64,000 bases of DNA from Dentipellis sp. KUC8613 (lineage: Eukaryota; Basidiomycota; Agaricomycetes; Russulales; Hericiaceae): contig NSJX01000046.1 of assembly GCA_002286715.1 (NCBI GenBank), positions 5,446 through 69,445 of the forward strand, in the 5' to 3' direction. The notes under the pieces were generated by a model that saw nothing but the letters and a program-made list of their open reading frames with translations, had not been told where the DNA came from and ran no database searches. Made by a program: the position numbers and the translations under genes. Of this stretch, positions 19,894 through 29,330 are shown piece by piece; the first letter of the stretch is position 1; every line of letters starts with the position of its first letter.

Positions 19894-22050
19894 ATGCAGA
19901 CTGCTACCCCTCCAAGTGAGTTCGTTTGCTTTCATCAATATGCTGAATATTCATCTTGTTCTTCATTCTTTTTGCATAGCTACGAGTCGGCGCACCGACC
20001 GACTGTTTCCCTACACGTATAGCGCTTGGTCCCAAGGCTGGGAACCATTTTGTGTTGTTGTTGCCGCGAATACCCAATATATTCCACAGCCAATTGATGC
20101 GTCTCTTGTTCCTACTGTTCAAACCGATGGCTTATGGGGTGTCCATGAGTGGACGCGGTTTCCCCAGCCTTATGTCGATTCTTGCCCTTTTTTGGCGTAC
20201 ATACCCCTGCCACAGTCACCCGACAATGTCTTGAGCTGTACGATTACACGATCCATGTGGACTGAAGTTCCTGGCATGAGTGGTTACCATACGATTGCAA
20301 ACACCTTCCGAGATCAGCTAAGGGAAGAACTACATTCTGCAATGAGGCTTTGCGAGTCATCTTTCCCGAAGCTCCGCGCAATGACAAGCTATCGGCATAT
20401 TGACCTCCCACAAATCACTCTGGACCGTGCTGCCACATCGTACTATCGCCTTTGTGGTGAACTGCGTCCTTGGCACGACTTCGTGGAGTACTTTCGGAAC
20501 ACTCAGCAGTATCTTCTCGAATTGCGCGGATTCCGGGCTTGGTACAATGACATATTGTCCGGTTCCACCCCACTAGTTTGACAGCCCACCCGTGGGTGTA
20601 CTGTGCCCACTCTGGAGCTCTACGCTTCACATGTGGATCGCAATGTGACTGTGTATGTATCTGTCCCCGAGCATTATTATAACTTAGATCCCAGGAAGCA
20701 TGTCCCGTTGCAACCTCGCAGCACGCGCTGCTGCATTCAAGCTTGGTCCGGATTGAATTCTGCCAGTGAGAAGCACACGAAGGAGATTTGGCTCTACCTG
20801 CCGCACATCAAGTATATCGAATATTTTGAAGATGCTGTCTGTGGGCGCAGTCCTCGCGAAGATGCCCTCAACCCGACACCGGAGTATGAGGCCAAGCTTG
20901 ATGCATCACATCGGAAAGGGAAGCAGATGGATGCTCTATGTGAACGTGCTTTGAAGGATGGGCGTGACCCAGGTACTCGTGCCGTCCCTTCGTTGATCTG
21001 TTTCGATTATTGACATTGTTTATAGCCCCTCCAGATGTTTGTAATGCGGCTAACCGTATGCCGGGCTCTGACTGGCACCGAGAATTCTGACGCCGATCTG
21101 GTATCGAAATGCATGAGCGCCCCGACTACATGAAGCCCCCTGTCGCTCTGTGGAAAGAAGGTCTCAGCCGAGTGAATTGGATGAAGATCAGGAAGGACCC
21201 GCCCCCCCGCCTATTTGCTGTACCACCCATCCATCTCTTTCAGGGGCTCAAATCCACAGAGAAGCAGGCCATTTTCTTCCAAAACATTCTCATCCTCCAT
21301 GACGAACTTCATGAAAGAGTCGGCCGCGAAGGGTGTTCAGATCTCAACACAGCAACATGGCGCGATGTCTTGAGCCATATGTACTGGAAGCAGCAGTGGC
21401 CTCGTGAGGTATTGTTCGACGCCAGCCACTTTTGGAAATATGGGGGCAAGCTCTTCTTCGGCAAGGTCAATGACGCTGTCATATCGGGTGACCAAAGGTG
21501 GATCAACAAGTTACCTTGTGGATGTCCAATCCCCGACGACGTCACACTTCTGAACGCCGAGGTTCGCCACCACCTTCTTTTCCATATGAACTGGCTCCTG
21601 GCCCTCCACAAGTACAACGACATGGCTTGCTGGCAAGCCCAATACTGCGGTGCCCCTGCCCCCGACGCCCTCAATGGAATAGGCTGTGTTCCCTTCGGCG
21701 AAATCTGGGGCTCTGATCCATACGGCGGCCCTCCTCTTCCGTACGCAGTGGAGAATTGGGTAGATCGTAGGGAATGGGCCTCAAAGTTGCAGCTGGCAAT
21801 GGAGGGATGGAAAGGGTTTGATTCAGCAGAAACTACAGACGGACACTTACTTTCAAAGATTTGTTTCAGTGAACTCGTGCACCTGGACTATGTATCATAC
21901 GAGCAGCAACTTCTTGGCTTTTGGATTCAATCTTTCATTGAGATTCTTGGTTATATCCCTGCTTCCATGCTCCCTCCGACCACTCTTGTCCCACTATGCA
22001 ATGCACACCCTGATTATTCATGTTATAAAGAAGGACAGCTCAAATCATAG
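19894..22050 (+). pseudogene. Orphan gene broken by two in-frame TGA codons
   Basis: The ATG at 19,894 begins MQTATPP. An intron with gtgagt..catag borders (19,916 to about 19,979) leads into TSRRTDRLFPYTYSAWSQGW. The frame stays open to TGA at 20,579-20,581, then continues in the same frame as QPTRGCTVPTLELYASHVD. A second intron (gtactcgtgcc...tttatag, ending near 21,025) joins to PPDVCNAANRMPGSDW, a second TGA follows at about 21,088, and the frame continues as RRSGIEMHERPDYMKPP to the stop at 22,050. Excluding the stops it would be about 680 residues, rich in Trp, His and Tyr. I do not recognise the family. Preserved splice borders and reading frame imply recent inactivation, or readthrough. 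Confidence 0.55.
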
Positions 22051-22094
22051 CTCTGTACATTACAAAAGGATATCACTGTGAATTTAATTATATT

Positions 22095-22262
22095 GTGCTT
22101 ACAGGTTACCCACAGGTGACCCTCAAACCCACAGGTAATGACCCGCAGGTACAGGTAACCCGTGCCTGAATACCTGCACGGGTCCAGGTATGGGGTCTCG
22201 TCATGACAGGTACCTGCCAGGCGGGTCCGGGTCTACCTGCGGGTGCACCCGTGACGAACCCT
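22095..22262. repeat. Short-period repeat of acaggt/acccg words
   Basis: Around twelve degenerate copies of words like acaggt(a/t)acccg and cgggt.caggta in both orientations, ending gggtgcacccgtgacgaacc. The stretch is rich in small palindromes and would fold strongly. It lies directly between the orphan gene and the G-rich array at 22,266. Confidence 0.6.
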
Positions 22263-22265
22263 AGT

Positions 22266-22973
22266 TCAAACGGGCGGGCGCAGGCGCCGAGCGAAGCGAG
22301 AAACAATAGGGGCAAGGATGGACGCCGTAGATAGGGATGCACTGGAGCCAGGTTGGGACATCAGGGCAGACGGATGGCAGCACGAAAAAGCGTGTGCATA
22401 GCACGCGTCAACGCAGGGCGTATGGGCAGACGGGCGCATCAGCGCTGCGGATGGAAGCAGCATGACAGCGCCAGCGAGCGTGTGCGCGGTGCCCAGTAGC
22501 ACTGGTACAAGGGCATGGCGAGGTGATGAAGGCACAGATGGGGCAGGTGGGGTGCCAGAGAGCGCCAGAGAGCACGTTGAGGGTGCGAAACAGAGCGCCA
22601 GCATAGAACATGCGCCAGCGCATGCACACGGGCACAGGATGGAAGAAGGCGCTAGTCGAGGATTGCGGGCTCGAACATCGCGGGCAGATCGACGCCGGCG
22701 CAGGGAGAAAGGTGCGGAGGGCGCGTGGGTGAAGGTGAGGCAGTGGCGCGGAGTGCAGGCGACGATGTGCGGGCACCAACACAGGTGCCAGCACGACGTG
22801 CGTGGGTGCGCGGCGCGCGCGTTGGAGCCATGGATGTGCAGGAAGGTGCGGGTGCACTGCAGGAGGGACGTGACGCCAGTGACATGGCACTGACGTTGTG
22901 ACACTGAAGAAAACGGGCGGCGTTAGTGGTTGGGTGTGCTGCAACATGCTGAGTGTGTTGCTAGAGCGACGCA
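22266..22973 (-). repeat. Degenerate array A6 (C-rich on minus strand)
   Basis: About 0.7 kb, G-rich on plus (ggcgcgcgcgttggag, gcgccagagagc). On the minus strand it starts at the donor ctgcag|gtgcgt (first intron base 22,974) and ends against the short-period repeat at 22,262. There is no recognisable coding content despite open frames of 212-289 codons on the minus strand. Confidence 0.65.
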
Positions 22974-23290
22974 CCTGCAGTCGCAGTCCCTGACATCCTA
23001 TGTTCCCCTCCCTATCTCCATGACAACGGCCTCGTTGGCTTTTGCGAGGCGTGTGTGGTAGTGCGGATGACGGGCGGCAGAGGGAGCGGGGTTGAGTTGG
23101 GGTCGAGAGCATGTTGCGGTTGAAGAGAGGAGAGCAACAAGTTGCATCTCCAGTGGTGACGGCATCGGCAGTTGCTGCGGGCTGTTCCTCGACTACTCGA
23201 GATCCTTCTTCGGAACGCAATAAAATAGCATAAATTTTGAATAAATTAGTACAATAAGAGAAAGTATTGATTCGCACCCTGTAATAATAT
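22974..23290 (-). repeat. AT-rich 5' block and exon-like leader of array A6
   Basis: On the minus strand this reads tactaatttattcaaaattt (near 23,250), then gcaactgccgatgccgtc (23,161-23,175, compare gggaattgccgagagtcg at 456), and ends at the donor at 22,974. The order AT-rich block, core and donor matches the other units at greater divergence. Confidence 0.45.
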
Positions 23291-23492
23291 TTGAGACAAT
23301 GATGAATATAGTGGCCCGGAAGGCTCAGATTAGTCTCATGAATTAATGGTCAGTCGGTCCTTTGCTGTCTTTGGACGATGCGACTTATGCAAAACATAGT
23401 GCTCAGACATTCATTGTGCCTTGTATCACTCAAACTTCAATCAATTGCTTCTTAAAATTTCAGGTAGGCTTCGTATACTCTCTTATACCTCC
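23291..23492. other. AT-rich spacer between two outward-facing units
   Basis: A short AT-rich interval between the minus-strand unit ending at 23,290 and the plus-strand unit beginning near 23,493. It would serve as a bidirectional promoter if both units are transcribed. No motif stands out. Confidence 0.3.
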
Positions 23493-24300
23493 TCTAATAA
23501 TCTTGTAGTTTATTAAAATTTATTTCATGCTGCATATCCGATTCGACGGCAGACCGTGCGCCACATGGATATCGCCAAAGCAGGGGCTGGTCCATGCGCG
23601 TCGCAGGCACTTGCTGCCACCTCATCAGCACGACGCATCGTGTTCTCTCTTCCCTCCTTCCTCTTCCCTCCTCTCTCTCTTTCCCCACTTTGCACCTCCC
23701 TCAACACTCCGCATGGCACCGCGGTCCTCATTTGCACCCTCGCACATCCGCACACTTGCCCCCACGTGCCTAGTCTCAATACATGCGCTCTTGTCGATGC
23801 CTCGCCCGTTTGCCCACCCGCTCGCTCTGCACTTGATCCATCGCGCTTGGTACGTGTCCCGCCCGATCGCCCGTGTCCGCTCGCTAATCACATCCGCCCT
23901 CGTCACATCTGCCCTCGTCACTTCCGCTCTCATCACGTCCGCCTACTCTGCGCTCGCCTGTCCGCGCTGGCGTCATTTCAATTGCCAATGCACGTGTTCT
24001 AGCTTATGCGCGCCTCCACTTGCTCGCACATGGTAAGCGCCCTAGCTCTACCTGGACTCATTATGTTTGATCTCCTTCAGGTTCCCTTGGCCCCATGCAT
24101 TAAGCATGTATGTCCTCTTTCCTCTTGTTTCTTATTGTGGTTGCTAACATTCTTGCAGGTCTCCTTATGTCAGGAGAATGAAGTCATCTCTTGCAGCATG
24201 TGCAGGACATTGTGCTGGGTGTGTATCTTTTTTCTTTTATTCTTGATATAATTGCTGATGTTTTTGCAGGACATCTTTTGTAGTGTAATGTTGGACTTGG
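23493..24300 (+). ncRNA. Putative spliced transcript with a 27-nt microexon
   Basis: The 5' part (tctaataatcttgtagttta, then aaaatttatttc) resembles the AT-rich 5' block of the other units. After a C-rich stretch come three introns with textbook signals: 24,033-24,080 (gtaagc..ttcag), 24,108-24,158 (gtatgt..gctaacattcttgcag) and 24,219-24,269 (gtgtgt..gctgatgtttttgcag). Exons between them are 24,081-24,107 (27 nt) and 24,159-24,218 (60 nt). Introns 2 and 3 are both 51 nt and similar in sequence, so they may be duplicates. No conserved protein emerges, hence the non-coding call, but a short peptide is possible. Confidence 0.4.
23560..24032 (+). repeat. Degenerate C-rich array A7 (mild)
   Basis: Pyrimidine-rich plus-strand sequence with a local nine-base repeat around 23,885-23,945 (catccgccctcgtcacatctgccctcgtcac...). 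Less extreme than A1 or A2. It forms the body of the putative spliced transcript at 23,493-24,300. Confidence 0.5.
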
Positions 24301-24735
24301 GTGTAATGGAAGGCTTCTCTATTAGTCTATGTGTTGTGTAGTGATGTATTAGTGTAGTGATGTATTATGTAGTCTTTTGAAATATGAGCTGTCTTTATTA
24401 TCATTGTTGATCCAACTGTAAATGAATGACACATTTGCTATTATTCCAACCTATAAATTCTTGATAGCTGTATGTGTGATGTACTGACTTTGTAGGTCCT
24501 GTAGCTTTCATGCTTTATGAAGCAGTGATAGTAGTGATAGCAAGGTACCTATGTACATAGTAGGGTACCTTCTTCCATAGCAGCCATAGCAGGGTACCTT
24601 ATTCCATAGCAGCCATAGCACTATCATAGAGGAAGGGGTAAATCTATAGCTATGAAAGATGGATACCTTGCTATGGCCCTATCAGGGTTATGTATACTAT
24701 GTAGAGCTATATAGTAAGGGTTATTTTTCCTGATG
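24301..24735. other. AT-rich spacer with a small minisatellite
   Basis: AT-rich sequence without genes. At about 24,560-24,625 the words ccatagcagccatagc and agggtacctt alternate in two to three copies of about 30 bp. A ttcctgatg word ends at 24,735, immediately before the 650-bp direct repeat. Confidence 0.5.
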
Positions 24736-25372
24736 CTGCCGCACCCCTGCACCTGTCCCACCCGCCGCACATGCGGCACATGTGCACCCCGCGCTGGCGC
24801 CTCATGTGTGCCAGCACCATGCGCCAGCGCCCCTGTGCGCCCCTGCCTACGCCCTGCTGTGCACCCTGGGCCAGCGCCCATGCCGATGCACCCACGCCCA
24901 TACCCAGCTTTGGGCCCTCGACATCCACCTGCACATCACCATGCCCCTGTTGCCGCCTGACACACCCTCGTCCACACACTCGACGTCCTCGTCGCCCTCG
25001 GACTAGTCCCGTGTGCCCACTCTGCTGTGTGCCCTGTACCTACATGAGATCCTTGTATATCACTTAGTGTAGTATATGTCATGTTTTTTCTGGAATAAAA
25101 TTGTTTCCTCTTTCCCTCTGTGTGAGTAAGGATTTAAATATGATAGTTTGTCTATTGTATTGTAGTACTATAGTACTACCATAGACATATAGTTGCTATA
25201 GTAGCTAAGTGTCAGATATGGCCTCTACGGATCATCTACAGATTATCTACCTGTGGCAAATATAGAGACCCACTTCGCGTTTCCAGCTACGGGTGATATT
25301 GAAAATATATTTAATACTGTAGATAAAATTTCCTATTATATGTTTCTGTAGATATATTAGGATTTCCTGATG
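24736..25372 (+). repeat. Dispersed direct repeat, copy 2 (5'-truncated)
   Basis: Matches 8,539-9,190 in order and orientation: ccgcacccctgc..., the cgacgtcctcgtcgccc region, then the AT-rich tail with ctctacggatcatctacag and ending ggatttcctgatg. Compared with copy 1 the upstream array is absent. The nine-base word ttcctgatg occurs at both edges (24,727-24,735 and 25,364-25,372). It is also the last word of copy 1, so it could be a target duplication or microhomology. Copy 2 carries an aataaaattg word (about 25,095) absent from copy 1. Confidence 0.8.
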
Positions 25373-26600
25373 CGGAGGGCGCAGAGGGCGTGCAGAGGCG
25401 GCAGACAGCGTGAGGAGGTGATGGAGAGCGTGCAGAGGGCATGCAGAGGGCGTGCAGAGGGTGCAGAGCGCGTGCAGAGGTGGCAGACAGCGTGAGGAGG
25501 CGGTGGAGGGCGTGCAGAGGCGGCGGAGGGTGCGTGGAGGGCGTGTGCGGCCCAAAGAGGGTGTGTACGGCGCATGATGGCGGCAGGTGGCGCGGAGAGG
25601 GCGGTGGGCGGTGCGGAAGGCGCGGGGACAGCGCGTACGGCGTGTGGAGGCGGCGCAGAGGCCGGAGGCGGGTGCATACGGTGCCTGGAGGGCGGCGGCG
25701 GGCGCCTGGAGGGCCGCAGGCGGCGCAGAGAGGGCGGCAGGCGGCGCAGAGAGGGCGGGGACGGCACGAGGAGGGCAGCAGAGGGTGCGTGGAGGCAGCG
25801 GAGGGCGTGTGGAGGCGGCAGAGGGCGCATACGGCATGTACATACAGCGCGTGAGGGCAGCAGGCGGTGTGGAGAGGGCGGCAGGCGGCGCGGAGAGGGC
25901 GGTGGAGGGCACGTACGACCACATCGAGGGCACGTACGGCATACTGACAGTGCGCAGAGGCCAGCGGCGGGCGCGTGGAGGGGGGTGGAGGGCGGCAGAG
26001 GGCGGCAAAGGGCCCGGGGACAGTGCGTACGGCCCGAAGAGGGCGCATACAGCGTGTGGAGGCAGCGCAGAGGCCGGAGGCAGGCGCATACGGCGCCTGG
26101 AGGGCGGCAGGTGGCGCAGAGAGGGCGGCGGAGGGTGCGTGGAGGGAGGTGGGCGGTGGTGGAGGGCGCGGGGACAGCGTGTACGGCCACGTCGAGGGCA
26201 CGTACGGCGTGCTGACGGCGCGCAGAGGCCAGCAACGGGCGGTGGAGGGCGGCGGTGGGCAGCGGTTTCGAGAGCGTCGAGGGCGGCAGTGGGCAAACGA
26301 GGGTGCAAGGAGGTGGTGTTGAGGGCGAAGGGGAAAGGGCAGCCGAGGGCGGCGGAAAGGGCAGCCGAGGGCGGCAAAAAGGGTGGCGATGGGCAGCGGA
26401 AAGGGCCACAGAGGGCAGCGGACAGCGCAGAGGGTGGTGGGGCGCGTCAACGGCGCGTCAACGGCGTGTACAGGGCGTGGAGGGGGCGTAAAGGGGGCGT
26501 AGAGGGGCGTAGAGGGCGGCAGAGGGCGCTGGGGTGCGTCGACAAGTGCTGAGGGCGAGGGTGAGCATGGAGTGGGAGGAATGGTGCGCAAGTCACTAGC
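25373..26600 (-). repeat. Degenerate array A9 (C-rich on minus strand)
   Basis: About 1.2 kb of G-rich plus-strand sequence built on gcagagggcggc, gcgtacggc and gtgtggaggcg words, with internal duplications of 100-300 bp. A cagaggccggaggc(g/a)ggtgcatacgg-like block occurs near 25,660 and again near 26,065. Minus-strand frames of 350-433 codons read as His/Pro/Arg/Ser low complexity. The array begins abruptly at the end of the direct repeat at 25,372. Confidence 0.75.
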
Positions 26601-26617
26601 ATGGACAGACAAAGGAC

Positions 26618-26760
26618 ACGAGCCCGGGATCCTGGGCTCGCGTGGTCAGTCAATGTTAATGTGAAAGCAGCGGGGACGCACCTATATTGGACGTGTACCC
26701 TCGGTTCTGCCTCTGCTTCTCTCCTGCCATTCGAAAGTCAGCTAGTGTGAGTTGATGGCA
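26618..26760 (-). repeat. Conserved array-head module, copy 3 (22-bp palindrome)
   Basis: It contains gagcccgggatcctgggctc with gcgtggtcagtcaatg behind it, matching 13,383-13,420. On the minus strand a donor ccaatatag|gtgcgt (first intron base 26,681) precedes the palindrome, and upstream of it lies gcaggagagaagcagaggca, which resembles caggaggagagaagtaggca in module 2. Confidence 0.6.
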
Positions 26761-26837
26761 CGCGCACGGGAGGCTGTGGGGTGTAGGGTTGTGTGGTGAG
26801 CTGCTATGACGAGACATGCCTCTGCAACGATGACCAG

Positions 26838-27286
26838 CTTCGGCAATTCCCGCAAAGTGTGCGCAGGGTCTTGCCGATGAATTGAATCACTTGTACACAC
26901 TCAAAAGAATTCTGTAAATTGTTGAATAAATTATGATACATGTATGATACATTGCATGACCTGTACCAATGATGCGAAACATATAATCAAACTATTGGTG
27001 CTGATACTTGCAGATTTCGCAAATGGAGTCCATTTCCGCAACGCGACTTCGAGTTTACGGGCAACTGTGATGCTCTAAAAATATAAGCAATTCACAGTGT
27101 GTCTGTACTACAGTCTTCCATATGCAGTCCAAATTTGACAGCGATTGGGCAACTATCAGAGCATACAGAAAATGAACATGTCGGAAAGTGAGTGGATGTG
27201 GCTGAAATTGTGGGAATGGACTTCCTGTTGGGGTGATTAAAATTCTGTTGACTTTGGTGGAACTGACTCAAATTAAACTGATTCAT
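26838..27286 (-). repeat. Third copy of the AT-rich terminal block
   Basis: Same orientation as 16,826-17,335. It shares cttcggcaattccc (26,838-26,851), gaataaattatg (about 26,925), catgtcggaaagtgagtggatgtggctgaa (from 27,178) and the tip ctgattcatagctgaatcag (27,278-27,297). More diverged than the other two. It marks the outer edge of the repeat island. Only 235 bp separate it from the SAM50 stop codon, and the flanking word ctgccacttccagcccattt (27,308-27,327) resembles the hAT terminal repeat. Confidence 0.6.
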
Positions 27287-27531
27287 AGCTGAATCAGAAA
27301 TCAGAGTCTGCCACTTCCAGCCCATTTCTCCCTTGTCTCAACACATACCTGCCCATTGAAAATCCAAAACAGCACATAGGGTGATCATGAAGATGGGGCA
27401 CTCACTGAAGGATTACAGGTACAATGTGATGAACAGAAAAGGACAGGTTTGACACAGCAGAAGATGGAATGGGCAACCAACCACTGTGCACATCATCATG
27501 TGTCACCCATTATTCTAGTACTATTGAGATA

Positions 27532-29330
27532 CTATAAAAAATCTATACCCATGCCCACCTGCAGGCCCTTCCTGCACCCATCCGACTTGGCCGCGACGAG
27601 CGGCACGCCGAAGTTGAGCTCCACGCGTATCGGCTCGAAGTTGTATATCAGGCCCACGCCGGCCGATATCGTGGGCTGCGAGATGCAGGACGTGACGTTG
27701 TCTCGGAGAGATTTTCCTGTATGGGAAGGGCAAGAGTTGGTGATATCAGTATTTGTGTACGTAGAGAACGGGGGAGGGGAACAGACCGGACTGGAGTGGG
27801 TGCAGTTGCCCGGCGTTGACGAAAAGATGGCTTTTCAGAGGCCAGTGTGGCCGTTTCGGGATATCAGAGATGACGCTCAGGCCCAGCGCCCAGTAGAGGT
27901 CGCCACCAAGGGAGTCAGCTACAGGAAGTACGATGAGTCGGATCCGTGGGCGCACACCGACATATACATATACATACTGCTATCCCGCGGACCCAGACTG
28001 TTCGCGACGAACATGCGCACGCTCAACGGGCCGCCGAGCTGGAACCGGTCAGAGAACGACGAAGGGCCCGAGAAGCTGCGGAGGAACCCGCTCCGGGCGG
28101 ACAGCGAGACAAACTGGCTCGATGTCAATCACTGCACAACACGGCATCGAGCAACGGCGGGTGCACGTACGATACCAGGGTATACAGCGCGACATATCCG
28201 GCCCTCCGCTTCAGCCTTGTAGAATGCGACGTCCCCGCCAAGCCCTGCGATCTCTTGGGACACCTTCGTGTACGAGCCGCGGGAGCCCGTGATGGCGCTG
28301 TCGCGCGTGTCGCGTAGCCAGCTGTGGAAGAGGGCGGACTTGAAGGTGCAGCCTGCGGACTCTCGCATGCTTCGGGAGAATAAGAACGCGCGTGAGGTTT
28401 ACGTGGATGGGGTGTACCTTATTGAAGCAGAGGGCAAGAGGCCTGCTATGTGCCGATACACACCCTCATAGCCAAGCTCGTGCAAGCCAGTTGTACGAGA
28501 TCCGGTCTTAGTGGCGAGCTCAGTGAACTTCCACGGGATACGGGGCGCGAGACTCACCTTCAGCGCAGCTTTCAGACCTCTCAGACCCTCCGTACAGCTC
28601 GCGAACGCCGAGCTGTCCCTGTCCAGCGCGAACACAGACAGATCTCCGTAGACATCCAGCGCCGAGGTCAGAGGCGCGGACAGCGAGGCATTGAAAGATC
28701 GGCGCGTTTTGGTGCCGACCGAGGCGTTCGCCTCGATGGTCTCAGCACCTCCGAACGCGTTGCGGATACGAGCCGTCGCACTCTGTGACTAGTGAGAGAC
28801 TGAAGTGCAAGAAATGATGTAGCAGACCCACCGCATTACCCTCATTGTTCCCGACCTCGGTGGACGTCTTCAAGAAGTATCTGCCCTTCTCTCGCGTCTG
28901 GAATATGACATCCACGTCATTCGGGCCAGCTCGGGGCTCACGGCTGCGCTCGATTTTTGCATTCACATCCGAAAAGATGTCCGTTTCCTGGAGGATATGT
29001 CCGATATCCCGTGTTGCTTTAAGGACAGAGCCGAAGGTCGAGACATCGGGCGCGAGAGACGGAGAGGAGAGATGGGGATTAATGAGGGATGCAAGGAACG
29101 ATTTACGGGTGTTCTTGGAGCCCTCTACATGTACGGCCGCGACATAGGATGGTGTATCGAGGCTGTTGTTTACCTGGGCCGGGAAGAATGAGTAGCGCGG
29201 CGGGAATAGGCGGGATGCAACGCACGAGTTCGGAGAGGTGGAGGACGGCGGACTCGTATTCACCCCTAAGTCGACGTTCGAGGAGTTCCTCCTGCCGTGC
29301 ACGGATTTTTTGGATCTCTGGGTCATCCAT
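27532..29330 (-). CDS. SAM50: Sam50/Tob55, mitochondrial outer-membrane beta-barrel assembly factor
   Basis: Central subunit of the SAM/TOB complex, which folds beta-barrel proteins into the mitochondrial outer membrane. The ATG at 29,330 opens MDDPEIQKIRARQEELL. A 52-nt intron (gtgcgt..cccag) leads to the POTRA-like segment VNNSLDTPSYVAAVHVEGSKNTRKSFLASL, then TDIFSDVNAKIERSREP and VDVIFQTREKGRYFLKTSTEVGNNEGNA. The barrel follows: NASVGTKTRRSFNASLSAPL, TGSRTTGLHELGYEG, FHSWLRDTRDS and FSDRFQLGGPLSVRMF, ending with the C-terminal strand IRVELNFGVPLVAAKSDG...GMGIDFL and TAG at 27,532. The SDRFQLGG loop and C-terminal beta-signal are family hallmarks. At least six introns of about 50 nt. It shares a 402-bp upstream region with the divergent MATE gene and backs onto the repeat island. 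Confidence 0.93.

Noticed and set aside
25247..26612. Minus-strand ORFs of 350-433 codons in array A9
   Set aside because: The same artefact. Their ends read through the non-coding AT-rich tail of the direct repeat.
1..27300. Starship-type giant element with a tyrosine-recombinase captain
   Set aside because: No DUF3435 or other tyrosine recombinase was recognised at either edge, and no cargo genes.
1..27300. LTR retrotransposon or LINE
   Set aside because: No reverse transcriptase, integrase or gag motif was found in any frame. The 650-bp direct repeat has no LTR hallmarks with internal coding sequence.
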